Assembly: GCF_014641595.1 (NCBI RefSeq)
Contig: NZ_BMIA01000006.1
Span: forward strand, 124,001 to 188,000
Origin: Dyadobacter endophyticus
GTDB taxonomy: Bacteria; Bacteroidota; Bacteroidia; Cytophagales; Spirosomataceae
Direction of reading: 5' to 3'
DNA: 64,000 bases
Both the position numbers and the translations under genes were made by a program. Positions 1 through 8,825 of this stretch are shown here, one piece after another. The notes under the pieces are model-generated. The model did no database searches. It saw only the letters and a list, made by a program, of their open reading frames with translations, and was not told the origin of the DNA. Within the stretch, counting starts at the first letter, position 1. Every line of letters begins with the position of its first letter.

Positions 1-122
1 CGCAAACAAATGCTCATAGCATAGCCGTAAAACTGTTTATACAACAGCTCCTGACTGCGGCGGTTTTTTTGTAAACAGCCGTCGAGTAGTTCTTGAAGAA
101 CGGCGGAGTTATACTCGGGCAT
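1..122 (-). CDS. ECF-type RNA polymerase sigma factor, N-terminal fragment
   Basis: Reading leftwards from an ATG at 120-122, an open frame of 40 codons runs off the window edge. The translation contains SQELLYKQFYGYAMSICLR, which matches the region 2.1 helix of the extracytoplasmic-function sigma-70 factors that are abundant in Bacteroidota. Only the N-terminus is present, so region 4 and any anti-sigma partner lie outside the window. The gene is divergent from the ABC exporter that starts at 389. Family assignment rests on this short helix alone, but the pattern is characteristic. Confidence 0.75.
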   Translation of the reverse strand, partial: MPEYNSAVLQELLDGCLQKNRRSQELLYKQFYGYAMSICL

Positions 123-286
123 GCTATTTGCTTTTTTGAACTTATACGTTTAAATCCAAAACAGGGTTGCCTGGGGGTTGCAAGTTTTTTACAACATTTT
201 TTTCACCGGCAAAAAGGTACACGGTCCGTTCATTGAAAATTTATGAATTTTTAGCCACAATCGCACGTAAACTTGACGATAATGCC

Positions 287-322
287 TTGCCCGGAGTCGC
301 TTTAAATTATTGCTTACTTTTG
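287..322 (+). promoter_or_regulatory. Candidate promoter for the ABC exporter gene
   Basis: A perfect Bacteroidota -7 element (TACTTTTG) lies at 315-322, about 67 bases before the exporter ATG. A TTG that could serve as the -33 element lies at 287-289, but the 25-base spacing is slightly longer than usual. The rest of the 266-base gap between the sigma factor and the exporter shows no gene. Confidence 0.35.
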
Positions 323-388
323 CAGGCTACTATCCATATTTACCAAAACCCGGAACCGTTCATTTCCGGTTGTACCTGATCACATACA

Positions 389-2188
389 ATGGCCAACGAT
401 GTAAAATCTCCATTTGCAGTAAAAAAGATCAAGTGGGAGGGCCTGAAAATTACGCTTCACCTGCTGCGCTATCTCCGCCCCTACCGCATGACGTTCGCGG
501 CCGGAATGCTGTTTCTTGCGTTGTCGACGGGTACGTCGCTCGCATTTCCGAAGCTTGTGGGAAGCATTATCGAGGTAATTGAGGGTAAATCGCAGTTTAC
601 GATCAATCAAATCACCTTACTGCTCTTCCTCGTGTTGCTGGGGCAGGCGATATTCTCGTTTTTCAGGATCTATCTTTTTTCCAAAGTCAGTGAAAAGGCT
701 GTAAACAATATCCGCCTGGATGTTTTTAGCAAGATTATCACATTACCTGTGCCGTACCTCGAAGAACATCGCGTAGGCGAGCTCACAAGCCGCATTACCT
801 CCGATGTTTCGCAACTTGCCGGATTGCTGTCATTTACACTTGCAGAACTCTTCCGGCAGGCCGCGACGCTCATCGTCGGCATGTCCATTTTGTTCTATAC
901 TTCCTGGAAACTCACGCTTTTCATGCTCGCGACCGTACCGGTGCTCGCATTTGCTTCGGTATTCTTCGGACGCCACACGCGCAGGCTCTCACGCAAGGCG
1001 CAGGACCAGCTCGCGGCCGCTAATGTGGTGGTGGAAGAAACACTGCAGTCGGTCAATGTGGTGAAAGCATTTACCAACGAACCGTTGGAAATCAACCGGT
1101 ACCGGACGATCCTCGGCCGCGTCGTCGATCTTACGTTGTATGCCGCGCGGTTCCGGGGCGGTTTCGCTTCCTTTATCATATTTGCCATGTTCGGGGGGAT
1201 TGTGGGCGTGATCTGGTACGGAGCAGCGTTGGTGCAGGCGGGCGAGTTCGGGCTGTCCGACCTTTTTACATTTATTCTTTACACCACATTCATCGGGGCG
1301 TCGATCAGTGGAATGGGCGATTTGTACGCGCAGATCAACCGGACAGTCGGTGCCTCGGAACGTATTTTCGAGATTCTGGGGGAAACATCCGAGGTTTCTG
1401 TCGACGAGGTGCAAAATGCGGTTGCCGGGCATATCGACGGTCGCATTACTTATCAGGATGTGCATTTCGCTTACCCATCGCGTGCAGACCTGCCGGTCTT
1501 GAAAGGGGTGTCCCTGGACGTGCGGGCGGGTGAAAAAATTGCATTGGTTGGTTACAGCGGCGCCGGCAAATCGACTATCGTGCAGCTCCTAATGCGATTT
1601 TATGAATACCAGTCCGGCGAAATCCTCGTCGACGGTAAGCCGCTGCCGGAATACGGAATTTCAGCATTGCGGAAAAACATCGCGATAGTGCCGCAGGAAG
1701 TAATGCTTTTTGGCGGGACGATCTATGAGAATATCGCCTATGGAGAGCCTTCGGCTTCGCGGGAGGCCATTGTGGATGCGGCGAAGCGCGCCTATGCGCT
1801 GGAATTTATCGAATCTTTTCCCGAAGGTTTTGAAACGATTGTAGGCGAAAGGGGTATCAAGCTCTCTGGTGGCCAGCGGCAACGCATTGCCATTGCCAGG
1901 GCAATTTTAAAAGATCCCAAAATCCTTATTCTCGACGAAGCCACAAGCTCGCTCGACGCCGAATCCGAAAAACTAGTGCAGGTCGCGCTGGACGAATTAA
2001 TGAAAAACCGCACGACCATCGTCATCGCCCACCGGCTGGCTACGATCAGGAAGGTCGATATGATCTACGTCTTGCGCGAGGGCCGGATCGCCGAGTCGGG
2101 CACGCACCAGGCATTGAGCACCGTTCCTGACGGCGTATATGCCAAACTCATTAAACTTCAATTCGAAACCGCTGAAAACCTTTCATGA
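389..2188 (+). CDS. ABC exporter, fused permease and ATPase (MsbA/lipid-A-exporter type)
   Basis: This 599-residue protein is a half-size ABC exporter expected to act as a dimer in the inner membrane. Residues about 20-330 form the type I exporter membrane domain, and about 350-595 form the nucleotide-binding domain. The Walker A motif GYSGAGKST starts at residue 388, the signature LSGGQ at 492, Walker B LILDEA around 513-518, and the switch histidine is H548. All ATPase motifs are intact, so it should be active. Substrate cannot be read from sequence; MsbA-like lipid flippases and drug or peptide exporters share this architecture. The stop codon overlaps the start of the next gene by four bases (ATGA), so the two are probably co-translated. 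Confidence 0.9.
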   Translation: MANDVKSPFAVKKIKWEGLKITLHLLRYLRPYRMTFAAGMLFLALSTGTSLAFPKLVGSIIEVIEGKSQFTINQITLLLFLVLLGQAIFSFFRIYLFSKVSEKAVNNIRLDVFSKIITLPVPYLEEHRVGELTSRITSDVSQLAGLLSFTLAELFRQAATLIVGMSILFYTSWKLTLFMLATVPVLAFASVFFGRHTRRLSRKAQDQLAAANVVVEETLQSVNVVKAFTNEPLEINRYRTILGRVVDLTLYAARFRGGFASFIIFAMFGGIVGVIWYGAALVQAGEFGLSDLFTFILYTTFIGASISGMGDLYAQINRTVGASERIFEILGETSEVSVDEVQNAVAGHIDGRITYQDVHFAYPSRADLPVLKGVSLDVRAGEKIALVGYSGAGKSTIVQLLMRFYEYQSGEILVDGKPLPEYGISALRKNIAIVPQEVMLFGGTIYENIAYGEPSASREAIVDAAKRAYALEFIESFPEGFETIVGERGIKLSGGQRQRIAIARAILKDPKILILDEATSSLDAESEKLVQVALDELMKNRTTIVIAHRLATIRKVDMIYVLREGRIAESGTHQALSTVPDGVYAKLIKLQFETAENLS

Positions 2189-4014
2189 AAAACGCTGAGC
2201 CAGATCACTCCGCATCACAAGCATTTTTTCAAATACAAAAAGAAAAAGCGATAGCCGCGGAACAAAAGGAGCATGAAAGATTCAAAAATATAGCCCTGCT
2301 GCGGCTGGCTGCATTTGCCGGAATGGTGATATTGGCAGTGGTTTGGAATAAAACCGGCGTAGGATTCTGGGGAATAGGCATATTGATACTCCTGCCGACC
2401 TTCCTGATCCTGATGCGCAAACAGCAGGACGCCCGCACCAACCGCAATTTTCAGCGAAACCTGGTCGCCATCAACGAAGACGAGCTCGGGCGCCTCGACT
2501 TGCGGTTTAAAAGGCCCGATACCGGTGCCGAATTCCGCGAAAAGGACCATAATTATTCCGACGACCTCGACATTTTCGGAGAATATTCCCTTTTCAAGCT
2601 CCTCAACCGCACCCGCACTGCCGAAGGAAGCCGCCGGTTAGCCAACTGGCTCAAAAATCCCGCCGATGCGCCTGAGGTGACCCTCCGGCAGGAAGCCTCC
2701 GCCGATTTCAGCCGGCACCCTGAACGGATCCAGGCATGGGAAGCGACTGCACTGTTGCACGAACATGCCGCAAAACATGTGGGTCAATTCCAGTCATGGG
2801 TCGCAGAAACATTCCCGGCGCCTTTGCGCAACACATTACTATGGCGCTGGTACCCGTTGGTAACCCTTGTTATTGCAGTGTTGTATTTCACGGGCATAGT
2901 GCCGGGCATTGCCATGCTCGCGAGCCTTGCCATCCATCTTTTCATATTGGCCCGCTATGCCGAATATGTAAAAGTGCTCGCCAACAGCACGACTTCCATG
3001 GGCCGGACACTGACGGCTTACGCCGAATTATTGCAAAAAGCGGAATCCGCACCTTACCATTCTGCCTGGTGGCAATCGCGAAAAGAACGGATTGCCGGCT
3101 CGTCGGCAGCGCTGGCAACGGCTGGTAACCTCTTCGAAAAGCTCGATTACCGTAACAACCCCTATTTCGCCATTTTCGTCGGCATCCCTACGCTCTGGGA
3201 TATGCATATTCTTAATGCCCTTGAAAATTGGAAAGCCGCGCACCACCAGCACCTGACCGACTGGCTCGACGTGCTGGCCGATACCGAGGCGATGAACAGC
3301 CTGGCCGGTCATGCGTTTGCCAATCCGGAATACATTGTGCCCCAGGTTCATGACGCCTCCGAAGCCACGGTCGGTGCCACCTCCCTTGGCCATCCGCTGA
3401 TTCCAGCTGCAAAACGGATCAGCAACAATTTCGCAATGCAGGGCACGGGCAAGACGATCCTCGTGACCGGCTCGAACATGTCGGGTAAAAGCACATTTTT
3501 GAGAACAATAGGCCTGAATCTCGTGCTCGCACAAATGGGAGCGGTCGTAAGCGCAGGCGCATTCGCGTGCTCGCCTGTGCGCGTGTTCAGCAGTATGCGC
3601 ACGCAGGATTCGTTGGAAGAAAGCACTTCGTCCTTCTACGCAGAGCTGAAAAGGTTGCGAAAGTTGCTCCTGCTGGCCGATGAGCAGCAGCGGGCACCGG
3701 TTTTCTATCTTCTGGACGAGATATTGAAAGGCACCAACTCCGCCGACCGTCACCGGGGAGCGGAGGCGCTTGTCCGCCAGTTACATTCCAAAAATGCATC
3801 CGGTATGGTATCCACGCACGATCTGGAACTCGGCGAATGGGGCGCAACCGAAACCTACATCCACAACTTCCACTTCCGGTCGGATGTAGAAAACGGTCAG
3901 CTGCATTTCGACTACCGTTTGCATGAAGGCATCTGCCGTAGTTTCAACGCTTCGGAGCTGATGCGGATGATGGGCATCGCTATCGGGCCCGATAAAACCC
4001 CGCTCGCACACTGA
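2185..4014 (+). CDS. Membrane-anchored MutS-family ATPase (MutS domain V protein)
   Basis: This 609-residue protein carries a C-terminal MutS-type ABC ATPase: Walker A GSNMSGKST at residues 429-437, followed by FLRTIGLNLVLAQMG, and Walker B YLLDEI with D511 near 508-513. It is not a canonical MutS. The N-terminal mismatch-recognition domain is absent, and two hydrophobic pairs (about residues 35-75 and 220-260) look like transmembrane helices. Related proteins are usually annotated loosely as DNA mismatch repair protein MutS in Bacteroidota. I infer a membrane-associated DNA-structure or repair-related ATPase of unknown role. It overlaps the exporter gene by four bases. Confidence 0.85.
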   Translation: MKNAEPDHSASQAFFQIQKEKAIAAEQKEHERFKNIALLRLAAFAGMVILAVVWNKTGVGFWGIGILILLPTFLILMRKQQDARTNRNFQRNLVAINEDELGRLDLRFKRPDTGAEFREKDHNYSDDLDIFGEYSLFKLLNRTRTAEGSRRLANWLKNPADAPEVTLRQEASADFSRHPERIQAWEATALLHEHAAKHVGQFQSWVAETFPAPLRNTLLWRWYPLVTLVIAVLYFTGIVPGIAMLASLAIHLFILARYAEYVKVLANSTTSMGRTLTAYAELLQKAESAPYHSAWWQSRKERIAGSSAALATAGNLFEKLDYRNNPYFAIFVGIPTLWDMHILNALENWKAAHHQHLTDWLDVLADTEAMNSLAGHAFANPEYIVPQVHDASEATVGATSLGHPLIPAAKRISNNFAMQGTGKTILVTGSNMSGKSTFLRTIGLNLVLAQMGAVVSAGAFACSPVRVFSSMRTQDSLEESTSSFYAELKRLRKLLLLADEQQRAPVFYLLDEILKGTNSADRHRGAEALVRQLHSKNASGMVSTHDLELGEWGATETYIHNFHFRSDVENGQLHFDYRLHEGICRSFNASELMRMMGIAIGPDKTPLAH

Positions 4015-4023
4015 TACCGGGCA

Positions 4024-4057
4024 TTTGCACGGTTGTTGGAGGTTTTGCGTAACTTTA
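4024..4057 (+). promoter_or_regulatory. Candidate promoter for rseP
   Basis: A TTTG at 4024-4027 is followed after 22 bases by TAACTTTA at 4050-4057, one mismatch from the Bacteroidota -7 consensus. The predicted leader to the rseP ATG at 4148 is about 85 bases. It is supported only by motif and position. Confidence 0.35.
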
Positions 4058-4147
4058 CTGTTTACATTTACGTTTAAAACACTGATCCGGTAGCGGAGAT
4101 CGAACTTTTTTGATTAACAATTAACCCGTAACGATTACAAAACCTGA

Positions 4148-5482
4148 ATGGAATTACAGAAAGCATTGGAAATATTGATCATGGCAGGGCAGCTTATCCT
4201 GGGCCTGTCGATCCTGGTGGGGTTGCATGAGTGGGGCCATATGGCCGCCGCAAAATTGTTCGGAATGAGGGTTGAAAAATACTTTATAGGCTTTCCTCCT
4301 AAAATTTTCAGTTTTCAGAAAGGTGAAACAGAATATGGTATAGGCGCTATCCCGCTTGGCGGGTTCGTAAAGATTTCCGGGATGATCGACGAGTCGATGG
4401 ACACCGAATCGATGAGCCAGGAGCCACAACCGTGGGAATTCCGCTCCAAACCGGCCTGGCAAAGGCTGATCGTCATGCTCGGCGGGATTATCGTGAACGT
4501 GATCGTTGGTATTATCATCTTCATCGCCATCGCTTATCATGATGGCAAGAAGTTCCTGTCAATCGACGAGGTAAACAAATATGGTATTGTAGCAGGTGAG
4601 CTTGCGCAGGAACTGGGCCTGAAAACCGGCGACAAGGTGATCCGCGTCAACGGGAAACCTTTTACGGATTACAATGAACTGGTTAGCTCCGAAGTTTTCC
4701 TCGGCAGCAACAGTTCGTACACCGTTAGCCGCAACGGCCAGGAGATTCAGATCGAAATCCCGAACAACTTCATCGAAAAACTCTCCGACCCTGACGAGAA
4801 ACGCAATTTTATCCTTCCGTTGGAGCCATTCAAAATTGGTGAACTGATTCCCGGAATGCCTGCGGAAGCAGCTGGCCTGGAACCCGGCGACAAGGTGGTT
4901 TCGATTAACGGCAAGCCTATTCAATTCTTCCACGAATTACAGGCGCAGCTGGAAACCCTTGCAGGCAAGGCTACGACAATGGTCGTACAGCGCGGCGCGC
5001 AACAAAAGACCCTGAAAGTAGAAGTGACCGAAGACGGCACGCTAGGTTTCTATCCTGAAACCCTGCTCCATTTCACGACTGTGAACTACACTTTCGGCGA
5101 AGCCGTAGCAATTGGCACGGAAAATGCCTTCGGCGTGGTGTATAACAATATCAAAGGTTTCGGTAAAATATTCCGCGGTGAAGTTTCGGCTTCCAAAGCA
5201 TTGAGCGGGCCGATCGGCATTGCACGTATGTTCGGCGGCGTTTGGGACTGGGGCCGTTTCTGGTCGCTTACCGGCTTGCTGTCGATGGTACTCGCCTTCA
5301 TGAACGCACTTCCGATCCCCGCACTGGATGGCGGTCACGCGGTAATCCTTTCGTACGAAATTATCTCAGGCCGCAAGCCTTCCGACAAATTCCTTGAAAA
5401 CGCTCAAAAAGTAGGTATGGTCCTCCTGTTGGGCCTGATGGCCTTCGCCATTTTCAACGACGTATGGAAAGCAGTATTTTAA
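4148..5482 (+). CDS. rseP: RIP zinc metalloprotease RseP (site-2 protease)
   Basis: RseP cleaves transmembrane substrates such as anti-sigma factors or signal-peptide remnants within the inner membrane. The zinc-binding HEWGH motif is at residues 27-31 in the first membrane helix, and the distal ligand motif NALPIPALDGGH lies near residue 393. Two PDZ-like domains fall at about 150-215 and 225-290, with a final membrane helix at the C-terminus. The length of 444 residues is normal for the family. The stop codon shares one base with the ATG of the next gene (TAATG at 5480-5484), which suggests translational coupling. Confidence 0.95.
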   Translation: MELQKALEILIMAGQLILGLSILVGLHEWGHMAAAKLFGMRVEKYFIGFPPKIFSFQKGETEYGIGAIPLGGFVKISGMIDESMDTESMSQEPQPWEFRSKPAWQRLIVMLGGIIVNVIVGIIIFIAIAYHDGKKFLSIDEVNKYGIVAGELAQELGLKTGDKVIRVNGKPFTDYNELVSSEVFLGSNSSYTVSRNGQEIQIEIPNNFIEKLSDPDEKRNFILPLEPFKIGELIPGMPAEAAGLEPGDKVVSINGKPIQFFHELQAQLETLAGKATTMVVQRGAQQKTLKVEVTEDGTLGFYPETLLHFTTVNYTFGEAVAIGTENAFGVVYNNIKGFGKIFRGEVSASKALSGPIGIARMFGGVWDWGRFWSLTGLLSMVLAFMNALPIPALDGGHAVILSYEIISGRKPSDKFLENAQKVGMVLLLGLMAFAIFNDVWKAVF

Positions 5483-6066
5483 TGAAAGGGAGGAAAGGGA
5501 GAATGGAGGAAGGGGAGAAAAGGAAATTCTCTCCCTCATCTTTTTCTTCCCTTTCCCCCTTCCTCCCTTTCCTCCCCTTCTTCCGTTCCCTCCCTTTCCT
5601 CCTTGCCTCCCTACTACTGTTATCTTTTATCCCCAAGCACGATTATCACGTTTCGGTGACGCAGATGCAATACAATGCGACGTCCCGGGTGTTTGAGGTA
5701 AGTATCCGAATATTTACGGACGATCTCGAAAAAGCATTGTCTGAAAGCCATTCCAAGCAACGTTTTGTGATCAAAGACAATGATCAAAATGATCGCTTCG
5801 TTGAGGAGTACATTCGTAAATCATTTGTTTTGACAGATAGTCAGAAAAAAAATACCCCTATCAAATATGTCGGAAAAGAACAGGAGGCGGATGCGACGTG
5901 GGTTTACCTCGAAATTCCTTTTCAGGGCACTTTGAACGGCTGCAAGCTTTTGAACGTTACGCTTATGGAAGTTTTTGACGATCAGGTGAATATGACAAAC
6001 GTTAAGTTCCAGTCCGAAAAAAAGACGTTTTTATTTAAAAAAGGACAGACTTCTCACCTGCTGTAA
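5482..6066 (+). CDS. Secreted DUF6702-family protein with a repeat-derived N-terminus
   Basis: The conserved part begins around the sequence HDYHVSVTQMQYN and continues as a small secreted domain typical of DUF6702 proteins in Bacteroidota; function unknown. Just before it is a hydrophobic stretch (FLLASLLLLSF) that fits a signal-peptide core. The preceding roughly 40 residues are low complexity, rich in Lys/Arg/Glu then Ser/Phe/Pro/Leu, and are encoded by a GA-rich then CT-rich tract. The start at 5482 is chosen because it overlaps the rseP stop (TAATG); another in-frame ATG lies 18 bases upstream inside rseP. The unusual N-terminus is probably a repeat insertion rather than ancestral sequence. 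Confidence 0.7.
   Translation: MKGRKGRMEEGEKRKFSPSSFSSLSPFLPFLPFFRSLPFLLASLLLLSFIPKHDYHVSVTQMQYNATSRVFEVSIRIFTDDLEKALSESHSKQRFVIKDNDQNDRFVEEYIRKSFVLTDSQKKNTPIKYVGKEQEADATWVYLEIPFQGTLNGCKLLNVTLMEVFDDQVNMTNVKFQSEKKTFLFKKGQTSHLL
5484..5610. repeat. GA-rich/CT-rich inverted tract at the rseP-DUF6702 junction
   Basis: Bases 5484-5526 are almost pure purine (GGGAGGAAAGGGAG and related units) and 5527-5610 almost pure pyrimidine (CTCCCTTTCCTCC occurs at 5563 and again near 5590). The two halves are largely complementary, so the RNA could form a long imperfect hairpin. The composition is unlike both flanking genes. One segment, 5497-5515, recurs almost exactly inside valS. It looks like a dispersed intergenic repeat that has been captured by a reading frame. 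Confidence 0.7.
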
Positions 6067-6179
6067 TTAGTTTGCGACCGCTCATAAAAATGCATGACAT
6101 AATGTGTAGTGGCACGGCTATTTTGTTTTATAATGCCTTTCTTTTGAAAGTCATTATTTATATATTGGGAAAAGATTAT

Positions 6180-6194
6180 CTGTCAATTTGACAG
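6180..6194. promoter_or_regulatory. Perfect inverted repeat just before the lon start codon
   Basis: CTGTCAA and TTGACAG form perfect seven-base arms around one central base, ending directly before the lon ATG at 6196. This could be an operator, or a small RNA hairpin covering the ribosome-binding region. It does not resemble the CIRCE element used by HrcA. Confidence 0.4.
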
Positions 6195-6195
6195 A

Positions 6196-8718
6196 ATGCC
6201 TATGAAATTTGAACCTTCTGATCTATATAGCCGGCTGCTGATGTCCGACTCGGACATGGATAGCCTTGAAATCGTTCCTCTTGGTGGCCCCGATGGCTCT
6301 GACGAGCCTTTTGAACTTCCCAACGAATTAGCAATACTCCCGATCAGGCAAACAGTGCTCTTTCCCGGAATGGTAATCCCCGTAACGGTCGTGCGCCAGA
6401 AGGCCATCCGGCTTGTTAAAAAGATATACCGCAATTCCGATATCAATCAGCGTATTCTCGGTGCCGTCACCCAGGCCATTCCCAACAAGGAGGACCCTAC
6501 GGCCGACGATCTTTACAATATTGGTACCGTTGCACAAATTCTGAAAATGATCACTTTGCCCGATGGCAATGTCACGATTATCGTTCAGGGACGCCAGCGT
6601 TTTGAAATCAAAGCCATTGTAAATGAGGAACCTTACCTGACCGCCGAAGTACGGGCGATCGAGGACTCATTTGTTGGCCCTACCAAAAAGGAAGCCAAAG
6701 CTTTGTTGCAATCGCTTCGTGACGGCGCGCATAAGATCATGCGCCTGAACCCGGAAATTCCGCAGGAAGCACGCATCGCGCTGGACAATATCGAGAGCCC
6801 GATCTTTTTGATCCACTTCCTGTCGTCAAATATCAACGTAGAGATTGCCGACAAGCAGAAATTGCTGGAAGAGCGCAACGGCCACAAGCAGGCAACGCTT
6901 TTGCTGCAATACATGATGCGGGAGATCGAAATGCTGGAACTCAAGCGGGAAATCCAGACGAAAGCCAGCTCGGATATCGATCAGCAGCAACGGGATTATT
7001 TTCTCCGCCAGCAAATCAAAGTTTTGCATGACGAGCTGGGAATGGACAGCCCCGAACGCGATCTGGACGAAATCCGCCTGAAAGCGAGCCAGAAAAAATG
7101 GGCGCAACCGGTAAAGCTCCACTTTGAAAAAGAGCTGACCAAATTGCAGCGCATTAACCCGATGGCCCCCGAGTATCCGGTAACGATGAATTACCTGGAA
7201 ACGCTGGTGGATTTGCCGTGGGGGCAATATACCAAAGACAATTTCGACCTGGTAAGAGCGCAGAAAATCCTCGACACCGACCATTTTGGCCTCGAAAAAG
7301 TAAAAGAGCGTATTATCGAATACCTGGCGGTACTGAAACTGAAAGGTAACCTGAAAGCACCGATCCTTTGTCTCTATGGCCCTCCGGGTGTGGGTAAAAC
7401 CTCGCTTGGCAAGTCCATTGCGAAGGCGTTGAACCGGGAATACATCCGGATGGCGCTGGGCGGCGTTCACGACGAAGCCGAAATCCGTGGACACCGGAAG
7501 ACTTACATCGGCGCTATGCCGGGCAAAATCATTCAGAATATCAAAAAAGCAGGTTCTGCCAATCCGGTATTCATCCTCGACGAAATCGATAAGGTAAGTT
7601 CCGATTACCGCGGCGATCCTTCTTCGGCATTGCTGGAAGTTCTCGACCCCGAACAAAACTCGTCATTTACCGATAACTACCTTGAAGTAGAATATGACCT
7701 CTCCAAGGTCCTTTTCGTAGCGACTGCCAACTCGCTCGATACCATTCATCCCGCATTGCGCGACCGGATGGAGATCATTGAAATGACCGGCTATACGATC
7801 GAAGAGAAATTGCAGATCGCCAAACGTTACCTCGTTCCAAAACAGCGCAAGGACCACGGCCTGAAAGCGACGGACGTAAAGGTTGAAGACGCGGCATTGC
7901 TCAAAGTAATTGAAGGCTACACCCGCGAATCGGGCGTTCGTAACCTCGAACAGAAGGTAGGAACGGTAATCCGCAAAATCGCGAAGTCGGTGGCGATGGA
8001 ACAGGACTACCCCAAGACCATCAAAGCGGATCAGGTAGAGAAATACCTCGGCGCGGAGATTTTTGATAAAGATCTGTATCAGGACAACGACTTCGCAGGA
8101 GTTGTAACCGGCCTTGCCTGGACATCGGTGGGAGGCGAAATTCTCTTCATCGAAACAAGCCTCAGCCGCGGCAAAGGTGGTTTGACGCTGTCGGGCCAGT
8201 TGGGCGACGTAATGAAAGAATCGGCTGTTGCTGCATTGTCCTATCTCAAAGCCAATGCGGAAAGATTAGGCATCGATTACCGTATTTTCAACTATTACGA
8301 CCTCCATGTACACGTACCTGCGGGTGCAGTGCCCAAGGACGGCCCAAGTGCGGGTGTGACGATGGTTACTTCCATGGCCTCGATATTTACGCAACGCCGG
8401 GTGAAACCGTTTATCGCGATGACCGGCGAGATCACATTGCGTGGAAAAGTGCTTCCGGTTGGTGGCGTGAAAGAAAAGATTCTGGCTGCCCGCCGCGCGG
8501 GTGTGCGGGAAATTATTCTATGTGTGAAAAACCGCAAGGATGTGGAAGAAGTACCAGCCAACTACATCAAAGACCTGACTTTCCATTATGTGGACCAGAT
8601 CGACGAAGTACTGGGCATTGCCCTTCTTCCCGAAAAAGTGAATAATCCGATGAGCTTCGTTTTTCCCGATGAAAAGAAGGAAAAAGAAGAAAGCGGATTT
8701 GCTGCAATGTCTGTTTAA
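6196..8718 (+). CDS. lon: ATP-dependent protease Lon
   Basis: Lon degrades misfolded and regulatory proteins in the cytoplasm. This 840-residue protein shows the full LonA order: N-terminal substrate-binding domain starting near LAILPIRQTVLFPGM (about 50), AAA+ module with Walker A GPPGVGKTS beginning at residue 395, and a C-terminal serine protease domain with PKDGPSAG (catalytic S718) and GGVKEK (catalytic K761). Length and motifs are normal. An alternative start lies two codons downstream. A strong terminator follows, so the gene seems to be transcribed alone or with its upstream neighbours. Confidence 0.97.
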   Translation: MPMKFEPSDLYSRLLMSDSDMDSLEIVPLGGPDGSDEPFELPNELAILPIRQTVLFPGMVIPVTVVRQKAIRLVKKIYRNSDINQRILGAVTQAIPNKEDPTADDLYNIGTVAQILKMITLPDGNVTIIVQGRQRFEIKAIVNEEPYLTAEVRAIEDSFVGPTKKEAKALLQSLRDGAHKIMRLNPEIPQEARIALDNIESPIFLIHFLSSNINVEIADKQKLLEERNGHKQATLLLQYMMREIEMLELKREIQTKASSDIDQQQRDYFLRQQIKVLHDELGMDSPERDLDEIRLKASQKKWAQPVKLHFEKELTKLQRINPMAPEYPVTMNYLETLVDLPWGQYTKDNFDLVRAQKILDTDHFGLEKVKERIIEYLAVLKLKGNLKAPILCLYGPPGVGKTSLGKSIAKALNREYIRMALGGVHDEAEIRGHRKTYIGAMPGKIIQNIKKAGSANPVFILDEIDKVSSDYRGDPSSALLEVLDPEQNSSFTDNYLEVEYDLSKVLFVATANSLDTIHPALRDRMEIIEMTGYTIEEKLQIAKRYLVPKQRKDHGLKATDVKVEDAALLKVIEGYTRESGVRNLEQKVGTVIRKIAKSVAMEQDYPKTIKADQVEKYLGAEIFDKDLYQDNDFAGVVTGLAWTSVGGEILFIETSLSRGKGGLTLSGQLGDVMKESAVAALSYLKANAERLGIDYRIFNYYDLHVHVPAGAVPKDGPSAGVTMVTSMASIFTQRRVKPFIAMTGEITLRGKVLPVGGVKEKILAARRAGVREIILCVKNRKDVEEVPANYIKDLTFHYVDQIDEVLGIALLPEKVNNPMSFVFPDEKKEKEESGFAAMSV

Positions 8719-8738
8719 GTCTAACTTGAAAAATATAC

Positions 8739-8770
8739 AAAGAGGTGCCCAAAGGTGCCTCTTTTTGTTT
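8739..8770 (+). terminator. Rho-independent terminator after lon
   Basis: AAAGAGG pairs with CCTCTTT, extended by two G-U and two G-C pairs around a CAAA loop, and is followed by a T-rich run. It begins 20 bases after the lon stop. Confidence 0.8.
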
Positions 8771-8825
8771 AAGGGTTGTGCTTTCCAAACGGCGTCACAC
8801 TATCAAACCTTTTATCTACTAAAAA

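Noticed and set aside
5484..5610. GA/CT tract considered as a simple Rho-independent terminator after rseP
   Set aside because: No GC-rich compact stem followed by a T run; the arms are long, imperfect and continue as coding sequence.
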